45,665 nucleotides of DNA from an uncultured Gammaproteobacteria bacterium (GCA_900315395.1 OMZC01000092.1:1-45665); one strand, 5' to 3'. Shown: positions 16,090-26,631, counted from the stretch's first letter. The notes: a model not told the origin generated them from the sequence alone. Numbers and translations are program-made.

Positions 16090-17847
16090 TTATTTAGATT
16101 TCTTAGCTTGAGCTTTAGGATCAGCTTTCTTTCTTGGACGTTTAGCAAGAACTAAACCTGTACCTTCACGCTTTGCCTTAGCAATAGCTTTACGCTCTTC
16201 TTTATCCTGCTTAGCATCTGCTCTTGCCCACATTCTCTCGTTAGCAAGCTTACGCTTTTCAGCTCTCATCTGTGACTGAGTTTGACGCTTTTGAGCAGGT
16301 TTCTCATTAGCAAATGGGTTTTCACCTTCCTTAAAGTCGATGATCACAGGAGAACCCATGATGTTTAAAGCCTTACGATAGCAGTTGATGATGTAACGCT
16401 TATAAGCATCAGGTACCTTTGATACCTTGTTTCCATGAATAATGATTCTAGGAGGGTTATAGCCACCAGCATGAGCGAATTTAAGCTTAATTCTGCGACC
16501 ACCTGAAATTGGAGGCTCGTGCTCTTCAATAGCAGCTCTTAGAATTCTATTTAACATTGAAGCTGAATGACGGGTTGTAGCACCAATATAAGCTTCATCA
16601 ATAGAATCAAATAAGTTACCTACACCAGTTCCATGTAGAGCTGAGATAAAGTGAACTCTAGCAAAGTCCACGAAGCCTAAGCGTGAGTTTAACTCAAGCT
16701 TAATCTCGTCTTTTACAGAAACATCAAGTCCGTCCCACTTGTTTACAGCAATTACTAAAGAACGTCCTGATTCTAGAATAAAGCCTAATAATGACAGATC
16801 CTGATCGGTAACATGAGATCTTGCATCGATAACTAATAAAGCTACGTTACAATCTTCAATTGCCTTTAGAGTCTTAACAATAGAGAACTTCTCAATTGCC
16901 TCTGATACCTTACGACGCTTTCTCACACCAGCAGTATCAATAACGATATATTTCTTATCATCACGCTCTAGAGGAATATAAATAGAGTCACGGGTAGTAC
17001 CAGGATGGTCAGCTACAATCACACGCTCTTCACCTAACATACGGTTAGTTAAAGTTGACTTACCTACGTTTGGCTTACCTACAATTGCAATCTTAATTGG
17101 CAGATCAGCAAAAGGAGTATCCTTACTGCTATCACCATTTTGACCGTCAACATCCTCGCCTTTCATTCTGGCGCGGAATTTCTCTTTATGCTCGTGCCAG
17201 TCAAAACCGCCACCGACCATATCAACAGGAACGTTATCTAAGAACTGATAACCTTCTTCCCATTGAGCTAATTCTTCTTCATGAGCCTTTCTTTCGCGCT
17301 CTTCTAACTCTTCAGGGGTTAGATCGCAATCTAGAGGACCTTCTTCTCTTAATAAAGGAGCAATTACATCTTCTAGAACATTGGCAACACCACGACCATG
17401 AACTACAGCTGTAGGATAAACTTCACCTAAGCCTAAAGCGTAGAACTCAGCACCTGCTGTTTCTGGATCAAGACCATCAACCTTGTTAGCAATGATGGCG
17501 CACTTTTTACCAGAACGGCGAATGTAATCTGCAACCTTATAGTCACCAGGTAAAAGTCCTGCTCTTGCGTCTAACATGAACAGAACTAAATCGCACTCAT
17601 CAATAGCTAATAAAGCCTGATTGGTCATGCGAGAAGTAACTTCTTCAGGTTGGTTTGTGGCATCCTCTGCAATACCACCGGTATCAATAATCACGTACTC
17701 ACGGCCTTCATATAATGCACGGCCGTACTTTCTATCGCGGGTTAATCCCGGAAAATCTGCAACTAGAGCATCTCTAGTCTTAGTAAGTCTGTTGAAAAAT
17801 GTAGATTTACCAACATTAGGGCAACCTACTAAAGCAACTACTTTCAT
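16090..17847 (-). CDS. der: Ribosome assembly GTPase Der (EngA)
   Basis: Tandem-GTPase factor for 50S subunit maturation. G domain 1 (from residue 4) has [13 protein letters not shown] and NKVDG; G domain 2 (about 250-420) has [21 protein letters not shown] and NKWDG; a KH-like domain (about 430-510) follows. At 585 residues it is longer than E. coli Der (490). The extra length is an acidic linker between G domains (about 180-250, [25 protein letters not shown]) and a C-terminal tail of some 70 residues packed with Lys and Arg, likely to contact rRNA. It is the last gene of the rlmN-to-der block, with a hairpin of terminator type between it and bamB. Confidence 0.95.
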   Translation of the reverse strand: MKVVALVGCPNVGKSTFFNRLTKTRDALVADFPGLTRDRKYGRALYEGREYVIIDTGGIAEDATNQPEEVTSRMTNQALLAIDECDLVLFMLDARAGLLPGDYKVADYIRRSGKKCAIIANKVDGLDPETAGAEFYALGLGEVYPTAVVHGRGVANVLEDVIAPLLREEGPLDCDLTPEELEERERKAHEEELAQWEEGYQFLDNVPVDMVGGGFDWHEHKEKFRARMKGEDVDGQNGDSSKDTPFADLPIKIAIVGKPNVGKSTLTNRMLGEERVIVADHPGTTRDSIYIPLERDDKKYIVIDTAGVRKRRKVSEAIEKFSIVKTLKAIEDCNVALLVIDARSHVTDQDLSLLGFILESGRSLVIAVNKWDGLDVSVKDEIKLELNSRLGFVDFARVHFISALHGTGVGNLFDSIDEAYIGATTRHSASMLNRILRAAIEEHEPPISGGRRIKLKFAHAGGYNPPRIIIHGNKVSKVPDAYKRYIINCYRKALNIMGSPVIIDFKEGENPFANEKPAQKRQTQSQMRAEKRKLANERMWARADAKQDKEERKAIAKAKREGTGLVLAKRPRKKADPKAQAKKSK

Positions 17848-17882
17848 TAAACATCCTTGTAAGGGTGGCTTACTATAACGTC

Positions 17883-17907
17883 AAAAGGGGGCATTCCCCC
17901 CTTTTTT
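17883..17907. terminator. GC hairpin between bamB and der
   Basis: AAAAGGGGG CATT CCCCCCTTTTTT on the plus strand; on the minus (coding) strand the hairpin is followed by only TTTTG. It could reduce read-through from bamB into der or stop antisense transcription. Confidence 0.55.
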
Positions 17908-17942
17908 ACACAATGGACGAATCATGCTGTTTCACAACAGTA

Positions 17943-19484
17943 TTATTCAGAGTCGTCCTCTACATATTCTTCATCTGAGTCAGACTTAATACCACTGTCA
18001 GGCATTAAACCGTAACCTGATAAAGCTTCACGTTTCTTCTTTTCGTACTCAGCAACTCTTCTTTCGTATTCAGCTTTCTGTCTCTGGTACTCACGATACT
18101 GAGCTTCAGCAGCACGCTGTTGAGCCTCAATCTGAGCTACGATCTTACGAGCTTCTGCACGACGTTTCTCAAGAGCTTCTTGAGTTACTCCAGAACCTAC
18201 AGCGTTAGGAGACATTGCCTGAGCTGCAATTAGAGCAGCGGTATTACCGGTTACCATCTCAAGATCTGTATAACGCTTCTTAGGAATTACGATATCAATT
18301 GGATCGTAATATAAAACTTCAACAGCGCCTGATGATGAGTAAACAACCAAGCAGTTTCCAGCTACAAGTGGAGCTACATAAATTGGAGAACTTGAAATCT
18401 GAATCTTAGACTCAATCACACCGTTGTTAAGATTCATAAAATACAGATAACCTTCAAGATCACCTACCACAGCATAGTTACCGTAAATAGCAGGAGCGGT
18501 TACATTACGATAGCTCAATTGTGGATTTTCCCAAACCTCAACATTGTCTGAACGGCGAACACAGTATACATGACCGTTGTCACCTGTTAAAACAAAGAAA
18601 TTGTCATCATAGGCAATATCTTTTGAAGAGTGGTATGCAAGTTTACCTTCAACAGTTTCCTTTTCTAAAGAGTACTTCACGAAACCTGAATTATATGCTG
18701 TTGTGTACATATAATTGCCAAGTAACAGTGGAGTTGAGGAAACGTCAGACATTCTATCAAGATCTGAGCTTCCGTTATTCTCGCCTACAACAACCTGATT
18801 TAATAAGTAACCATCGTTCTGGCTAATCATCAGTACTCGACCTGAAGGAGTACCAAGGATAACTAACTCATCGCCGATTGCTACAGGGGTTGCCTGAGAT
18901 CTTAAATGCAGAGCATTGTCAGAATCTCCTGATACCCATAAGCGAGTCTTCTTTACAAGATCAAAAGCTGAAAGTTTACCTACAGCATCTAAGACAAAGA
19001 GCTTGTCACCGCTAGCTGAAAAAGCAGGACGAGTTACGATCTCTGAGCCTAAATAATATTTAAAGTAAATAGAACCGTCTTTTCTATTTAAAACATAGAT
19101 ATAACCGTTCTCTGAACCTACGGCAACAAAGGCATCTGAAGCAATCATACCACCGTTTAGTCTTGCTGAACGCTTGGTATCATTCTCTTCTTCATCAGAT
19201 AAGTCTATCTGCCACTGTTCATCACCGTTGCGAACGTTAAAGGCATAAACCTTACCGTCACGACCTGCAATAAACAAAGTCTTACCATTGATACATGGCA
19301 CTAACTGTGAGTAGAACTTATCTACACCTTGTGTAGACTGAGACCAAACATATTCTGGCTCAAACTGATTTTTGACTTCAGGAGATTCAACAGGAGCAAA
19401 CAAATCCTTATTGGAATTACAGCCTGTATTCACTAAAGCCAGAGCTGATAAAGCAAGCACGCACAACAGCTTCTTTTTCAACAT
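17943..19484 (-). CDS. bamB: Outer membrane assembly lipoprotein BamB with C-terminal coiled-coil extension
   Basis: An outer-membrane lipoprotein of the BAM complex that supports folding of beta-barrel proteins. The ATG at 19484 is chosen since the in-frame GTG nine bases upstream lies inside the AAGGTGA ribosome-binding site. A signal peptide ends at NTGC, making Cys22 the lipidated residue, though Asn at -3 is not typical. Residues about 45-400 are an eight-bladed PQQ-like beta-propeller (AGRDGKVYAFNVRNGDEQW, GSENGYIYVLNRKDG, LEGYLYFMNLNNG). At 513 residues it exceeds E. coli BamB (392) by over 100. The extra C-terminal part has a highly charged coiled coil (RRAEARKIVAQIEAQQRAAE... YERRVAEYEKKKREA) and an acidic end. 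Neighbours yfgM, hisS and der are the standard ones. Confidence 0.92.
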   Translation of the reverse strand: MLKKKLLCVLALSALALVNTGCNSNKDLFAPVESPEVKNQFEPEYVWSQSTQGVDKFYSQLVPCINGKTLFIAGRDGKVYAFNVRNGDEQWQIDLSDEEENDTKRSARLNGGMIASDAFVAVGSENGYIYVLNRKDGSIYFKYYLGSEIVTRPAFSASGDKLFVLDAVGKLSAFDLVKKTRLWVSGDSDNALHLRSQATPVAIGDELVILGTPSGRVLMISQNDGYLLNQVVVGENNGSSDLDRMSDVSSTPLLLGNYMYTTAYNSGFVKYSLEKETVEGKLAYHSSKDIAYDDNFFVLTGDNGHVYCVRRSDNVEVWENPQLSYRNVTAPAIYGNYAVVGDLEGYLYFMNLNNGVIESKIQISSSPIYVAPLVAGNCLVVYSSSGAVEVLYYDPIDIVIPKKRYTDLEMVTGNTAALIAAQAMSPNAVGSGVTQEALEKRRAEARKIVAQIEAQQRAAEAQYREYQRQKAEYERRVAEYEKKKREALSGYGLMPDSGIKSDSDEEYVEDDSE

Positions 19485-19541
19485 ATATGTCACCTTATTA
19501 TTTGCCGACGGCTATTTCTTAACTGTATTAGCAGTTAACTC

Positions 19542-20243
19542 TTATTTTTTAATTTCTGAAGCAGAAGCTGCAATCACTTCTTCTTGTTTCTGAGCTCTCT
19601 TAAAAGCAGGCTCATCACCATCTTTAATCAGATTATCAAACTTCATCTGTAATAGAGGGCTGATTGCAATCTTTTTGCTCTCGCTCAAATCTAAAGCTTT
19701 CTTATAAGCATCATGAGCCTTATCAAGAGATTTCTGCTCAAAGTAGATATCACCTAAAAGCTCTTTTTTTTCGATCTCATAAGCCTCTGACTTTACAGAA
19801 TCTAGCTCTTTTACAGCCTCATCATATTTCTTCTGTTCAGTTAAGATCTGAGCTGCTACTAAAGTTGCATTTGGAGATACTAAATCGCCACCGTTCTTTT
19901 TAGCAAACTGAGCATTCTCTAAAGCTTTGTCATAGTTGCCCTGCTTAGCTTCGATTGATGACAAATCTAAAGCTAATAAAGAACCGTAGATATCCTCGTG
20001 CTCTTTGATGAACTTCTTTGCATCATCTGTTGCGTTAGCTGGATTTAAAACTAACTTAGTCTGTAGAGTAGACATTTCATAAGCATACTTTGCTGAAGTG
20101 TCATTCTGATATGACTGGTACTGTCTGTAACCTACCATTGCACCAATGGCAATAACTACACCTACAGTTAATGAAAGCCAGTTCTCATGCCACCATTTAC
20201 GGACGACTTCCTCTCTCTCATGATCGTCTGTTAAAACATCCAT
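19542..20243 (-). CDS. yfgM: YfgM-family SecYEG ancillary subunit
   Basis: A 233-residue inner membrane protein with a short cytosolic N-terminus containing EEVVRKWWHENWLSLTVGVV, one transmembrane helix (about 22-42) and a periplasmic TPR domain (about 55-215, repeats such as YGSLLALDLSSIEAKQGNYDKALENAQFAKKNGG and LLGDIYFEQKSLDKAHDAYKKALDLSES). In E. coli YfgM links the SecYEG translocon with the chaperone PpiD. Position between hisS and bamB is the usual one. The start is supported by AAGGAATAG a few bases upstream. Confidence 0.92.
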   Translation of the reverse strand: MDVLTDDHEREEVVRKWWHENWLSLTVGVVIAIGAMVGYRQYQSYQNDTSAKYAYEMSTLQTKLVLNPANATDDAKKFIKEHEDIYGSLLALDLSSIEAKQGNYDKALENAQFAKKNGGDLVSPNATLVAAQILTEQKKYDEAVKELDSVKSEAYEIEKKELLGDIYFEQKSLDKAHDAYKKALDLSESKKIAISPLLQMKFDNLIKDGDEPAFKRAQKQEEVIAASASEIKK

Positions 20244-20294
20244 CTTCTATTCCTTTTTAAGTATGAATCGTAATTTATAAGTCTTAGTTTTTTA

Positions 20295-21572
20295 TTAGCC
20301 TAAGATTGCCTTAATTGCGTCAGCTGCCTTATCTAAAGGATATTCCTGCTGCTGTGCATCTTTATCTGTCATGTTCTTAATAGTAACAGAATTATTAGCA
20401 ATTTCACTCTCGCCAATGATAACTGCAACCTTAGCACAGAATTTATCAGCTTTCTTAAACTGTTTCTTGAAATTACCGCCACCGCAGTGGTTCATTACAG
20501 CAACACCTGGTAAAGCCTGTCTTAAGAAGTTAGAAACTTCTAACATTCTCATTTCAGAGCCCTCACCTGAGCCTACTACGTAAACATCTACATTTGGCTT
20601 TGGAGCTACCTTACCTAAAGTTAATAACAGTAAGATCAATCTTTCTAAACCTAAACCAAAGCCTACAGCTTTAGTTGGTGCACCACCTAACTGTTCAACT
20701 AGACCATCATAACGGCCACCGCCACAAACGGTACCCTGAGCACCTAAAGCTGTGGTTACCCACTCAAATACAGTCAGATTGTAATAATCAAGACCACGTA
20801 CTAGTCTATCATTGAGAACGTACTTAATGCCTAAATTATCTAGGAACTTGCGTAGTCCGTCAAAATGAGCTTTAGTCTGTTCACCAAAATAGTCTGATAA
20901 TTTTGGAGCATCCTTTAAGATCTCAATAACCTTTTCGTCTTTAGTATCTAAAACACGTAAAGGATTAGTATGAGTTCTTCTCTTGCTATCCTCATCAAGA
21001 TCATCAAAGTGAGCTTCTAAGAATTTAACTAATGCTTCTCTGTAAGCTGCTCTTTCCTCAGCTGAGCCTAAAGAGTTTAGCTGTAACTCTAACTCATTCT
21101 CGATACCTAGTTTCTTCCAGATTGAGTAAGTTAATGCGATTAACTCTGCATCAATATCAGGACCGTCTAAACCAAATACCTCAACGCCCATCTGGTGGAA
21201 CTGACGGTATCTGCCCTTTTGAGGTCTCTCGTGACGGAACATAGGTCCCATGTACCATAAACGCTGTTCCTGATTGTATACAAGATTATGCTCAATGCAG
21301 GCTCTTACGCATCCTGCGGTACCTTCTGGGCGTAATGATAAATGATCACCTGATCTGTCTTCAAAAGAGTACATCTCTTTTTCTACAACATCAGTTACCT
21401 CACCAATTGCTCTGCAGAAAAGTTTGGTCTTTTCAACAATTGGCATACGTACTTCGCTATAGCCATATGAAGATACAGTTTCACGTAAAACTTTTTCAAC
21501 CTGCTGCCATACAGAGGTATCTTCAGGTAGAAGATCGTTCATACCTCTGATAGCTTGAACCATAAGTGCCAT
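20295..21572 (-). CDS. hisS: Histidyl-tRNA synthetase
   Basis: Class II synthetase of 425 residues, matching E. coli HisRS (424). It has [13 protein letters not shown] at the start, class II motif 2 [24 protein letters not shown], the histidine-specific [15 protein letters not shown] and [14 protein letters not shown], motif 3 [13 protein letters not shown], and the C-terminal anticodon-binding domain (about 330-425). It charges tRNA-His. It lies 17 bp after ispG in the conserved operon. The first Met may be Met1 or Met4, as both fit behind AAAGGAAA. Confidence 0.96.
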   Translation of the reverse strand: MALMVQAIRGMNDLLPEDTSVWQQVEKVLRETVSSYGYSEVRMPIVEKTKLFCRAIGEVTDVVEKEMYSFEDRSGDHLSLRPEGTAGCVRACIEHNLVYNQEQRLWYMGPMFRHERPQKGRYRQFHQMGVEVFGLDGPDIDAELIALTYSIWKKLGIENELELQLNSLGSAEERAAYREALVKFLEAHFDDLDEDSKRRTHTNPLRVLDTKDEKVIEILKDAPKLSDYFGEQTKAHFDGLRKFLDNLGIKYVLNDRLVRGLDYYNLTVFEWVTTALGAQGTVCGGGRYDGLVEQLGGAPTKAVGFGLGLERLILLLLTLGKVAPKPNVDVYVVGSGEGSEMRMLEVSNFLRQALPGVAVMNHCGGGNFKKQFKKADKFCAKVAVIIGESEIANNSVTIKNMTDKDAQQQEYPLDKAADAIKAILG

Positions 21573-21588
21573 AAAATTATATTTTCCT

Positions 21589-22671
21589 TTACTTATTAAG
21601 GCGCGCTCTCACACGCTTTTCAATTAAATCTACTGCTTCAACGCAAGGGATCTTGCCCATCATCTGACCATCTTCATAAACAAGGCAACGACCGTTTGCA
21701 GCACCACATACAGCTATATCTGCATGTAAGGCTTCACCTGGACCATTAACTACACAGCCCATAACTGCAATTTTTAAAGTCTCTTTGATGTCACTCAAAC
21801 GCTTTTCAAGCTCAGCTACAGTTGAGACTACATCAATGCCTCTACGACCACAGGTAGGACAAGCGACAATTTCAACGCCACGAGTACGCAGATGCATACT
21901 CTTTAAAATTGCCCAACCTACTTTAATCTCTTCTACAGGATCAGCTGCAAGTGACACTCTTAGTGTATCGCCAATACCCTGCTTTAATAGCCAGGAGATA
22001 CCAATTGAGGATAATACAGTACCGCCTGTAAGACCACCTGCCTCAGTGATACCTAAATGCAGTGGAGCATCAGTTTTTTTAGCTAATTGCTCATAGGCAC
22101 TGACACAAAGGTTCAGCTCTGATGCTTTTACTGAAAAGGCATAGTCTTCAAAATTGTGCTCATCTAAAGTAGCTGCAGCTCTTAGAGCAGCCTCTACCAT
22201 AGCATCAGGACATGGAGCGCCGTACTTTTCAATCAAATCTTTATCTAAAGAGCCTGCGTTTACACCTACTCTAATAGGTAAACCATAGTCTTTAGCTGCC
22301 TGACATACAGCTTCAATTTTCTCATGAGAACCGATGTTGCCAGGGTTAATTCTCAAAGCTGCAGCGCCTTTTTTAGCACACTCAATCGCAATTCTGTAAT
22401 CAAAATGAATGTCAGATACGATTGGCACATCAACGCTTTTTACGATTTGCTCAAAAGCATCAACAGCCTTTAAGGTTGGCACTGTTACTCTTACGATATC
22501 AGCTCCAGCACTCTCTAAAGCTTTAATCTGAGCTACAGTTGCAGCTACATCCATGGTATCTGTTGAGGTCATAGACTGTACAGAAATAGGAGCTCCACCT
22601 CCAACTAAGACAGAGCCCACTTTAATCTGACGACTTTTACGTCTTACAATCTCACTAGCTTTCCATTCCAT
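21589..22671 (-). CDS. ispG: 4-hydroxy-3-methylbut-2-enyl-diphosphate synthase (IspG/GcpE)
   Basis: A 4Fe-4S enzyme of 360 residues for the next-to-last step of the MEP isoprenoid pathway. An N-terminal TIM barrel ([58 protein letters not shown]) is followed by a C-terminal iron-sulfur domain with cluster cysteines in CPTCGR (two) and [10 protein letters not shown] (one). The final cluster ligand in this single-domain type is the Glu a few residues on. Length is close to E. coli IspG (372). Operon position between rodZ and hisS is standard. Confidence 0.96.
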   Translation of the reverse strand: MEWKASEIVRRKSRQIKVGSVLVGGGAPISVQSMTSTDTMDVAATVAQIKALESAGADIVRVTVPTLKAVDAFEQIVKSVDVPIVSDIHFDYRIAIECAKKGAAALRINPGNIGSHEKIEAVCQAAKDYGLPIRVGVNAGSLDKDLIEKYGAPCPDAMVEAALRAAATLDEHNFEDYAFSVKASELNLCVSAYEQLAKKTDAPLHLGITEAGGLTGGTVLSSIGISWLLKQGIGDTLRVSLAADPVEEIKVGWAILKSMHLRTRGVEIVACPTCGRRGIDVVSTVAELEKRLSDIKETLKIAVMGCVVNGPGEALHADIAVCGAANGRCLVYEDGQMMGKIPCVEAVDLIEKRVRARLNK

Positions 22672-22682
22672 GAGGTTTTACC

Positions 22683-24425
22683 TTAACGCTGTGGCAGAGT
22701 AAAGGTTACCTGAGATGAATGAGGAACTGATACGCTAGCACCTCTGTAGGTAACTCTAATCTTTGAAGGATCAGCTACGCTTACTTTTAAAGGAGGAATT
22801 CCCATAACTTTGATAGTCTGTCCTGCCTTAAATGAGCCTTCCTTTAGAACTCTGCCTGAACCTGTGATCTTTAAAGATACATCAGATAGAACTTTAACAG
22901 TTACACTGTTAAGACTCTCTAATGGGTCGACTCTGCCTGACAATCTTACAGATGATGATACATCTCTTAAATTAGCTGACAGTTTTGTAGCCTGAGCTGC
23001 TTCAACCTTAGGCTCTGTCTTTACCTGAGCTTTTGGAGTCTCAGTTACAACAGGTTTTCTGTCAGTCTCTACAGCTGGCAGTGTCTTTAAAGCTAACTTG
23101 TCATTTGATGACTGTTTCTTAGTTGGCTGAGTATTCTGTGTACCTAACTGTACTGGTTTTAATGAATTCTCCTGTGCAGGAGGTGCTTCTTCGATGATAG
23201 TGCTTTCGCTCTTGTTGCCCATCATCTTTTTAGCAGCTTCGCCTTTAACCTGTAAAGATTCACTGGTATTAGCTGAGGTTACACTCTGCTTTGACTGGTT
23301 CTGCAGACTGATGATCTCGTTTGTATCAAGATCATTTGCCTGAGCCTGAGCCATCTGAGTGTTGATATCAACAGCAGGAGCAGGTGTTTCTTCTAGAACG
23401 TTGGTCTTTACCTTTGAATTTTCTGTATCTAAGGTTAAGCTTCCATCAGTATCCTCTTGAGCCTGAACATTGTCTTCAATTACTAATGAACCAGTGCTCT
23501 TAGCTTTTGATGAGCCCATCTCAAAGGCAATCACGCCTACTGCAATAATGGCTACTACAGCTATACCTAAAACAGCAAATAAGAATTTCTTTGAAATCAT
23601 GCCTGAATTGGATGATTTTTGTAAAACTCTAGCATTTAAAGCCTGAGTCTGTACTGTCTGCATTACCTTGTCTTTATATAACTTTACAAGGTAGTCAGGA
23701 TCGATATTAACTAGCTTTGCGTAGTTAGCAATATGAACTGAGGCAAATGGTACAGCTGTAGGCTGATTTAATCTGTCATGCTCAAGATCACTTACAGTGT
23801 TAATTCTAAGATTTAGGCGTCTTGATACTTCACTTAAAGACATACCTAACATCTCTCTTGCGTGCATTAAGATAGCACCTGGACAATTTGGAACTTCATT
23901 GTCTGCAAGAGATGGAGCTACAGGGATCTTGTCAGGATCATCATCGCCATTTGAAACAATCTTTTTCTCACTTGAAAAATCAGGAGCTTTTTGAATTGAA
24001 TCAACTGAAGACTCAGTATTAACTGTCTCGGTTGCAGAGCCTAAATCAGGAGTCTGAATATTAGGAGCAACACTCTCAGTTACAGGAGCATCAACCTGAG
24101 CACTCAATGGTGAAGATGGATTTTCTTTTAAAGCAGACTTTGCTTGCTCTAGAGGAGACACAGACATAATAGATTCTAAATCCTGTGCACTCTTAAAAGC
24201 TGCATTTGACTCTACTTCAATCTTTTCATCAGGGATCTTGTCTGCTGATGAATTATCGTTATTTAAATTCTCTTGAATATTTAGTTCAGGTTCTACTTTT
24301 GAAGAATCCTGAGCTACATCATTTTTTAAATCGTCCATAATTGGCTCGCTTGCCTCTTTGTGAAGCTGGGCTTGTACTTTGGATCTATCTCTGTTTCTAA
24401 TTGCTCTCAACCTTTTTGAACTCAT
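22683..24425 (-). CDS. rodZ: Cell-shape protein RodZ with long N-terminal extension
   Basis: Bitopic membrane protein linking MreB to the elongasome. The Cro/C1-type HTH that binds MreB (AREMLGMSLSEVSRRLNLRINTVSDLE) starts near residue 185, a transmembrane helix (FLFAVLGIAVVAIIAVGVIAF) lies near 280-302, and the periplasmic part ends in a beta-rich DUF4115 domain (about 500-580, LRDVSSSVRLSG... VTVKVLSDVSLKI). It is 580 residues against 337 in E. coli. The surplus is about 170 acidic, Ser/Asn-rich residues ahead of the HTH, and a long Gln/Thr/Pro-rich periplasmic linker. An AAGGCGA ribosome-binding site supports the distal start. It follows rlmN by 23 bp; no pilF lies between. Confidence 0.9.
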   Translation of the reverse strand: MSSKRLRAIRNRDRSKVQAQLHKEASEPIMDDLKNDVAQDSSKVEPELNIQENLNNDNSSADKIPDEKIEVESNAAFKSAQDLESIMSVSPLEQAKSALKENPSSPLSAQVDAPVTESVAPNIQTPDLGSATETVNTESSVDSIQKAPDFSSEKKIVSNGDDDPDKIPVAPSLADNEVPNCPGAILMHAREMLGMSLSEVSRRLNLRINTVSDLEHDRLNQPTAVPFASVHIANYAKLVNIDPDYLVKLYKDKVMQTVQTQALNARVLQKSSNSGMISKKFLFAVLGIAVVAIIAVGVIAFEMGSSKAKSTGSLVIEDNVQAQEDTDGSLTLDTENSKVKTNVLEETPAPAVDINTQMAQAQANDLDTNEIISLQNQSKQSVTSANTSESLQVKGEAAKKMMGNKSESTIIEEAPPAQENSLKPVQLGTQNTQPTKKQSSNDKLALKTLPAVETDRKPVVTETPKAQVKTEPKVEAAQATKLSANLRDVSSSVRLSGRVDPLESLNSVTVKVLSDVSLKITGSGRVLKEGSFKAGQTIKVMGIPPLKVSVADPSKIRVTYRGASVSVPHSSQVTFTLPQR

Positions 24426-24448
24426 TTTTTGTTATCGCCTTGTTCTCT

Positions 24449-25546
24449 TTATATTTCTTTGGCCTGAATCTTTTGTTTTGCCAGTTTATCTTTTACCTGA
24501 CCTGCTAACTGTCCGCAGGCAGCTGAAATCTCATCACCTCTAGTAGTACGCTTAATTACAGTAAAACCTGCATCAAACAGTACTTTGTAGAATCTGTCGA
24601 TTCTGCTATTTGAAGGTTTCTTATATTCTGAATTCTCATGCTCGTTAAATGGAATTAAGTTAACTTTACATGGAATAGTTCTCAATAAATTAACAAGTTC
24701 ATGAGCTTGCTCTGTGCTGTCATTTACATGATCTAGCAGTACATACTCGATAGTCACTCTACCGCAGTTAGCATTTGACTTATCTAAGTAATTTCTTACA
24801 GCATCTAAAACTTCAGCAATAGGATACTTAGTATTGATTGGTACTAATTCATCTCTTAACTTGTCGTTTGGTGCATGTAAAGATAAAGCTAAAGCTACAT
24901 CAAGCTTACCTGCTACTTTATTTAAAACAGGTGCTACTCCTGAGGTAGATACAGTTACTCTTCTCTTTGATAGAGCAAAACCATAATCTGAGAGTAATAA
25001 CTCACAGGTCTTAGTTACGTTCGCAAGATTGAGTAAAGGCTCGCCCATACCCATCATCACCACGTTGGAGATTGGCTTTTGCTCCTGGTTATTGCTAAAA
25101 CCTACACGAGTAGATGCTCTAAATACCTGACCTATGATCTCGTTTACAGTAAGATTACGATTAAAGCCTTGTGCACCTGTTCTGCAGAATGAGCATTTAA
25201 CAGGACAGCCTACCTGAGTTGAAATACATAAAGTGTTTCTATCCTCTTCTGGGATTAACACAGTCTCTACTAACTGACCATCTCCAATATCTAAAGCCCA
25301 TTTGGTGGTGCCATCAGACGCTTTTTGCTCAGTCACAATCTCAGGTGCGGTAATTACGCACATTTCCTTTAATTTGGCACGCAGATCTTTTCTAAGATTA
25401 GTCATCTGCTCAAAGTCAGTTACACCAAACTGGTATATCCAACGCATGATCTGTTGCGCTCTAAAGGACTTCTCACCTATAGACTCAAAGAATTCCTTTA
25501 ATTCTTCAGGTGAGAGGTTCATTAAATTAATCTTATCTGTTGCCAT
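24449..25546 (-). CDS. rlmN: Dual-specificity rRNA/tRNA methyltransferase RlmN
   Basis: Radical SAM enzyme of 365 residues that methylates C2 of A2503 in 23S rRNA and A37 in some tRNAs. The cluster motif is CPVKCSFC within [35 protein letters not shown] and [12 protein letters not shown] contribute to SAM binding. The methyl-carrying cysteine is in [10 protein letters not shown] near the C-terminus, and the partner cysteine pair needed for the ping-pong mechanism is present. First gene of the minus-strand block down to der. Confidence 0.95.
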   Translation of the reverse strand: MATDKINLMNLSPEELKEFFESIGEKSFRAQQIMRWIYQFGVTDFEQMTNLRKDLRAKLKEMCVITAPEIVTEQKASDGTTKWALDIGDGQLVETVLIPEEDRNTLCISTQVGCPVKCSFCRTGAQGFNRNLTVNEIIGQVFRASTRVGFSNNQEQKPISNVVMMGMGEPLLNLANVTKTCELLLSDYGFALSKRRVTVSTSGVAPVLNKVAGKLDVALALSLHAPNDKLRDELVPINTKYPIAEVLDAVRNYLDKSNANCGRVTIEYVLLDHVNDSTEQAHELVNLLRTIPCKVNLIPFNEHENSEYKKPSNSRIDRFYKVLFDAGFTVIKRTTRGDEISAACGQLAGQVKDKLAKQKIQAKEI

Positions 25547-25777
25547 GTTCTTTTATATCTCGTTATCTTTTTTTTCAAATCTCATAATTATATCAGTATA
25601 GACACGATTTTTCGCAAAATTGACACAGTAATTATTATCCATTAAAGCATTATTTTCCTAGGCACATTTCATTGCGTTGCTCTAGATTATTTTTCTTATA
25701 AAATACATAATAAATTACAAATAATTAATATATAATCACATTCATCGTCAAACAACTTGTTTTCTCAATAGGCTATT

Positions 25778-26062
25778 ATGAAAACATTAGTAAAAAAGAA
25801 CAAAAAGTATGTAGCAATTCCACCAGGAGCAACACTTGCAGAACAGCTTCAAGATAGACAGATCACCTTCAAAGATTTTGCCGATAGGCTTGAATGCTCT
25901 GAGATAGAGCTTAAAAAGCTGATAAAGGGTGAGATTGAATTATCAGAAAAGATGTCAACACAATTAGAAAAACTGTTAGGTGTACCGGCTCAATTTTGGT
26001 CAAATTTAGAGATAAACTATCGCGAAAAGTTAAATCTTATAAACAGACAGAAGTCCAGATAA
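25778..26062 (+). CDS. HigA/VapI-type antitoxin or XRE regulator, no toxin beside it
   Basis: 94 residues: the family-specific IPPGATLAEQL at 14-24, a Cro/C1 helix-turn-helix (about 30-65, ITFKDFADRLECSEIELKKLIKGEIELSE) and the typical VPAQFWSNLEINYREKL near 69-85. HigA antitoxins neutralise the RelE-like RNase HigB, normally encoded immediately upstream. The 230 bp upstream contain no such frame, so this is an orphan. It may be a solo regulator or the remnant of a lost pair. A TATAAT at 25731-25736 is a likely -10. A convergent RelB/DinJ-like gene lies 56 bp downstream. Confidence 0.8.
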   Translation: MKTLVKKNKKYVAIPPGATLAEQLQDRQITFKDFADRLECSEIELKKLIKGEIELSEKMSTQLEKLLGVPAQFWSNLEINYREKLNLINRQKSR

Positions 26063-26118
26063 TCGTTCCGGTTTACTGATATTTTAATTTCCGTTGTGTT
26101 TTATGGTCTCAATTAACT

Positions 26119-26376
26119 TTAAGCATTATCTACCTCATGAAATTTGCCACCAGTTTTTTCCATTTGTGCTATAGACTTTCTAAGTCTTTCCATATTTTCT
26201 TCAGAATAAAACGGATCTAAAGAAACTTCAAACGGAATTCTCTTTTCACGGCAGACTTTCTTTGCAAAAATTGTAAAAGCGGTAGTTAACGACATACCAA
26301 GTTCACTACAGATTGAATCCATCTGCTGTTTTAGTGAACTGTCCATTCTGAAATTTACATTAACTGTTTGTGCCAT
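26119..26376 (-). CDS. RelB/DinJ-family antitoxin, no toxin beside it
   Basis: 85 residues with the ribbon-helix-helix start MAQTVNVNFRMDSSLKQQMDSICSELGMSLTTAFTIFAKK and the toxin-wrapping tail PFEVSLDPFYSEENMERLRKSIAQME...GGKFHEV usual in DinJ. DinJ pairs with the mRNA interferase YafQ or RelE, encoded directly downstream. Here only 56 bp separate its stop codon from the end of the HigA-like gene, so the toxin is missing. Upstream of the start, at 26404-26436, are palindromic sequences that suit autoregulation. Confidence 0.82.
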   Translation of the reverse strand: MAQTVNVNFRMDSSLKQQMDSICSELGMSLTTAFTIFAKKVCREKRIPFEVSLDPFYSEENMERLRKSIAQMEKTGGKFHEVDNA

Positions 26377-26403
26377 ATTTTTTTCCTTTTTTAAAGTCTA
26401 TTT

Positions 26404-26436
26404 ATGTAATTACAAATCGCTACATTGTCATTACAT
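26404..26436. promoter_or_regulatory. Palindromes upstream of the RelB/DinJ gene (candidate operator)
   Basis: The perfect palindrome TGTAATTACA (26405-26414) and the inverted pair ATGTAAT (26404-26410) with ATTACAT (26430-26436) lie 28-60 bp before the antitoxin start. RelB/DinJ proteins repress their own promoters through such sites; the assignment is inference. Confidence 0.45.
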
Positions 26437-26631
26437 TTTAATCTGTTCTTTAAATTGTTTGCCATACGTCAATCCATGTACAAGATCTGCAATTTTCAAG
26501 TAAAAAGAGCACAACTATGGTCAAATATTTAAAAACTATGACATAGCTTTGATGTTTATTCTCATTTCTTTGACAGTAGAAAAATCAAAACTACTCTCAA
26601 TATATAAGAATAAAAAAGAGGGAATGGCTGT

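Noticed and set aside
25547-25777. Hidden HigB toxin upstream of the HigA-like gene.
   Set aside because: No frame of adequate length in any reading frame; the region is AT-rich spacer.
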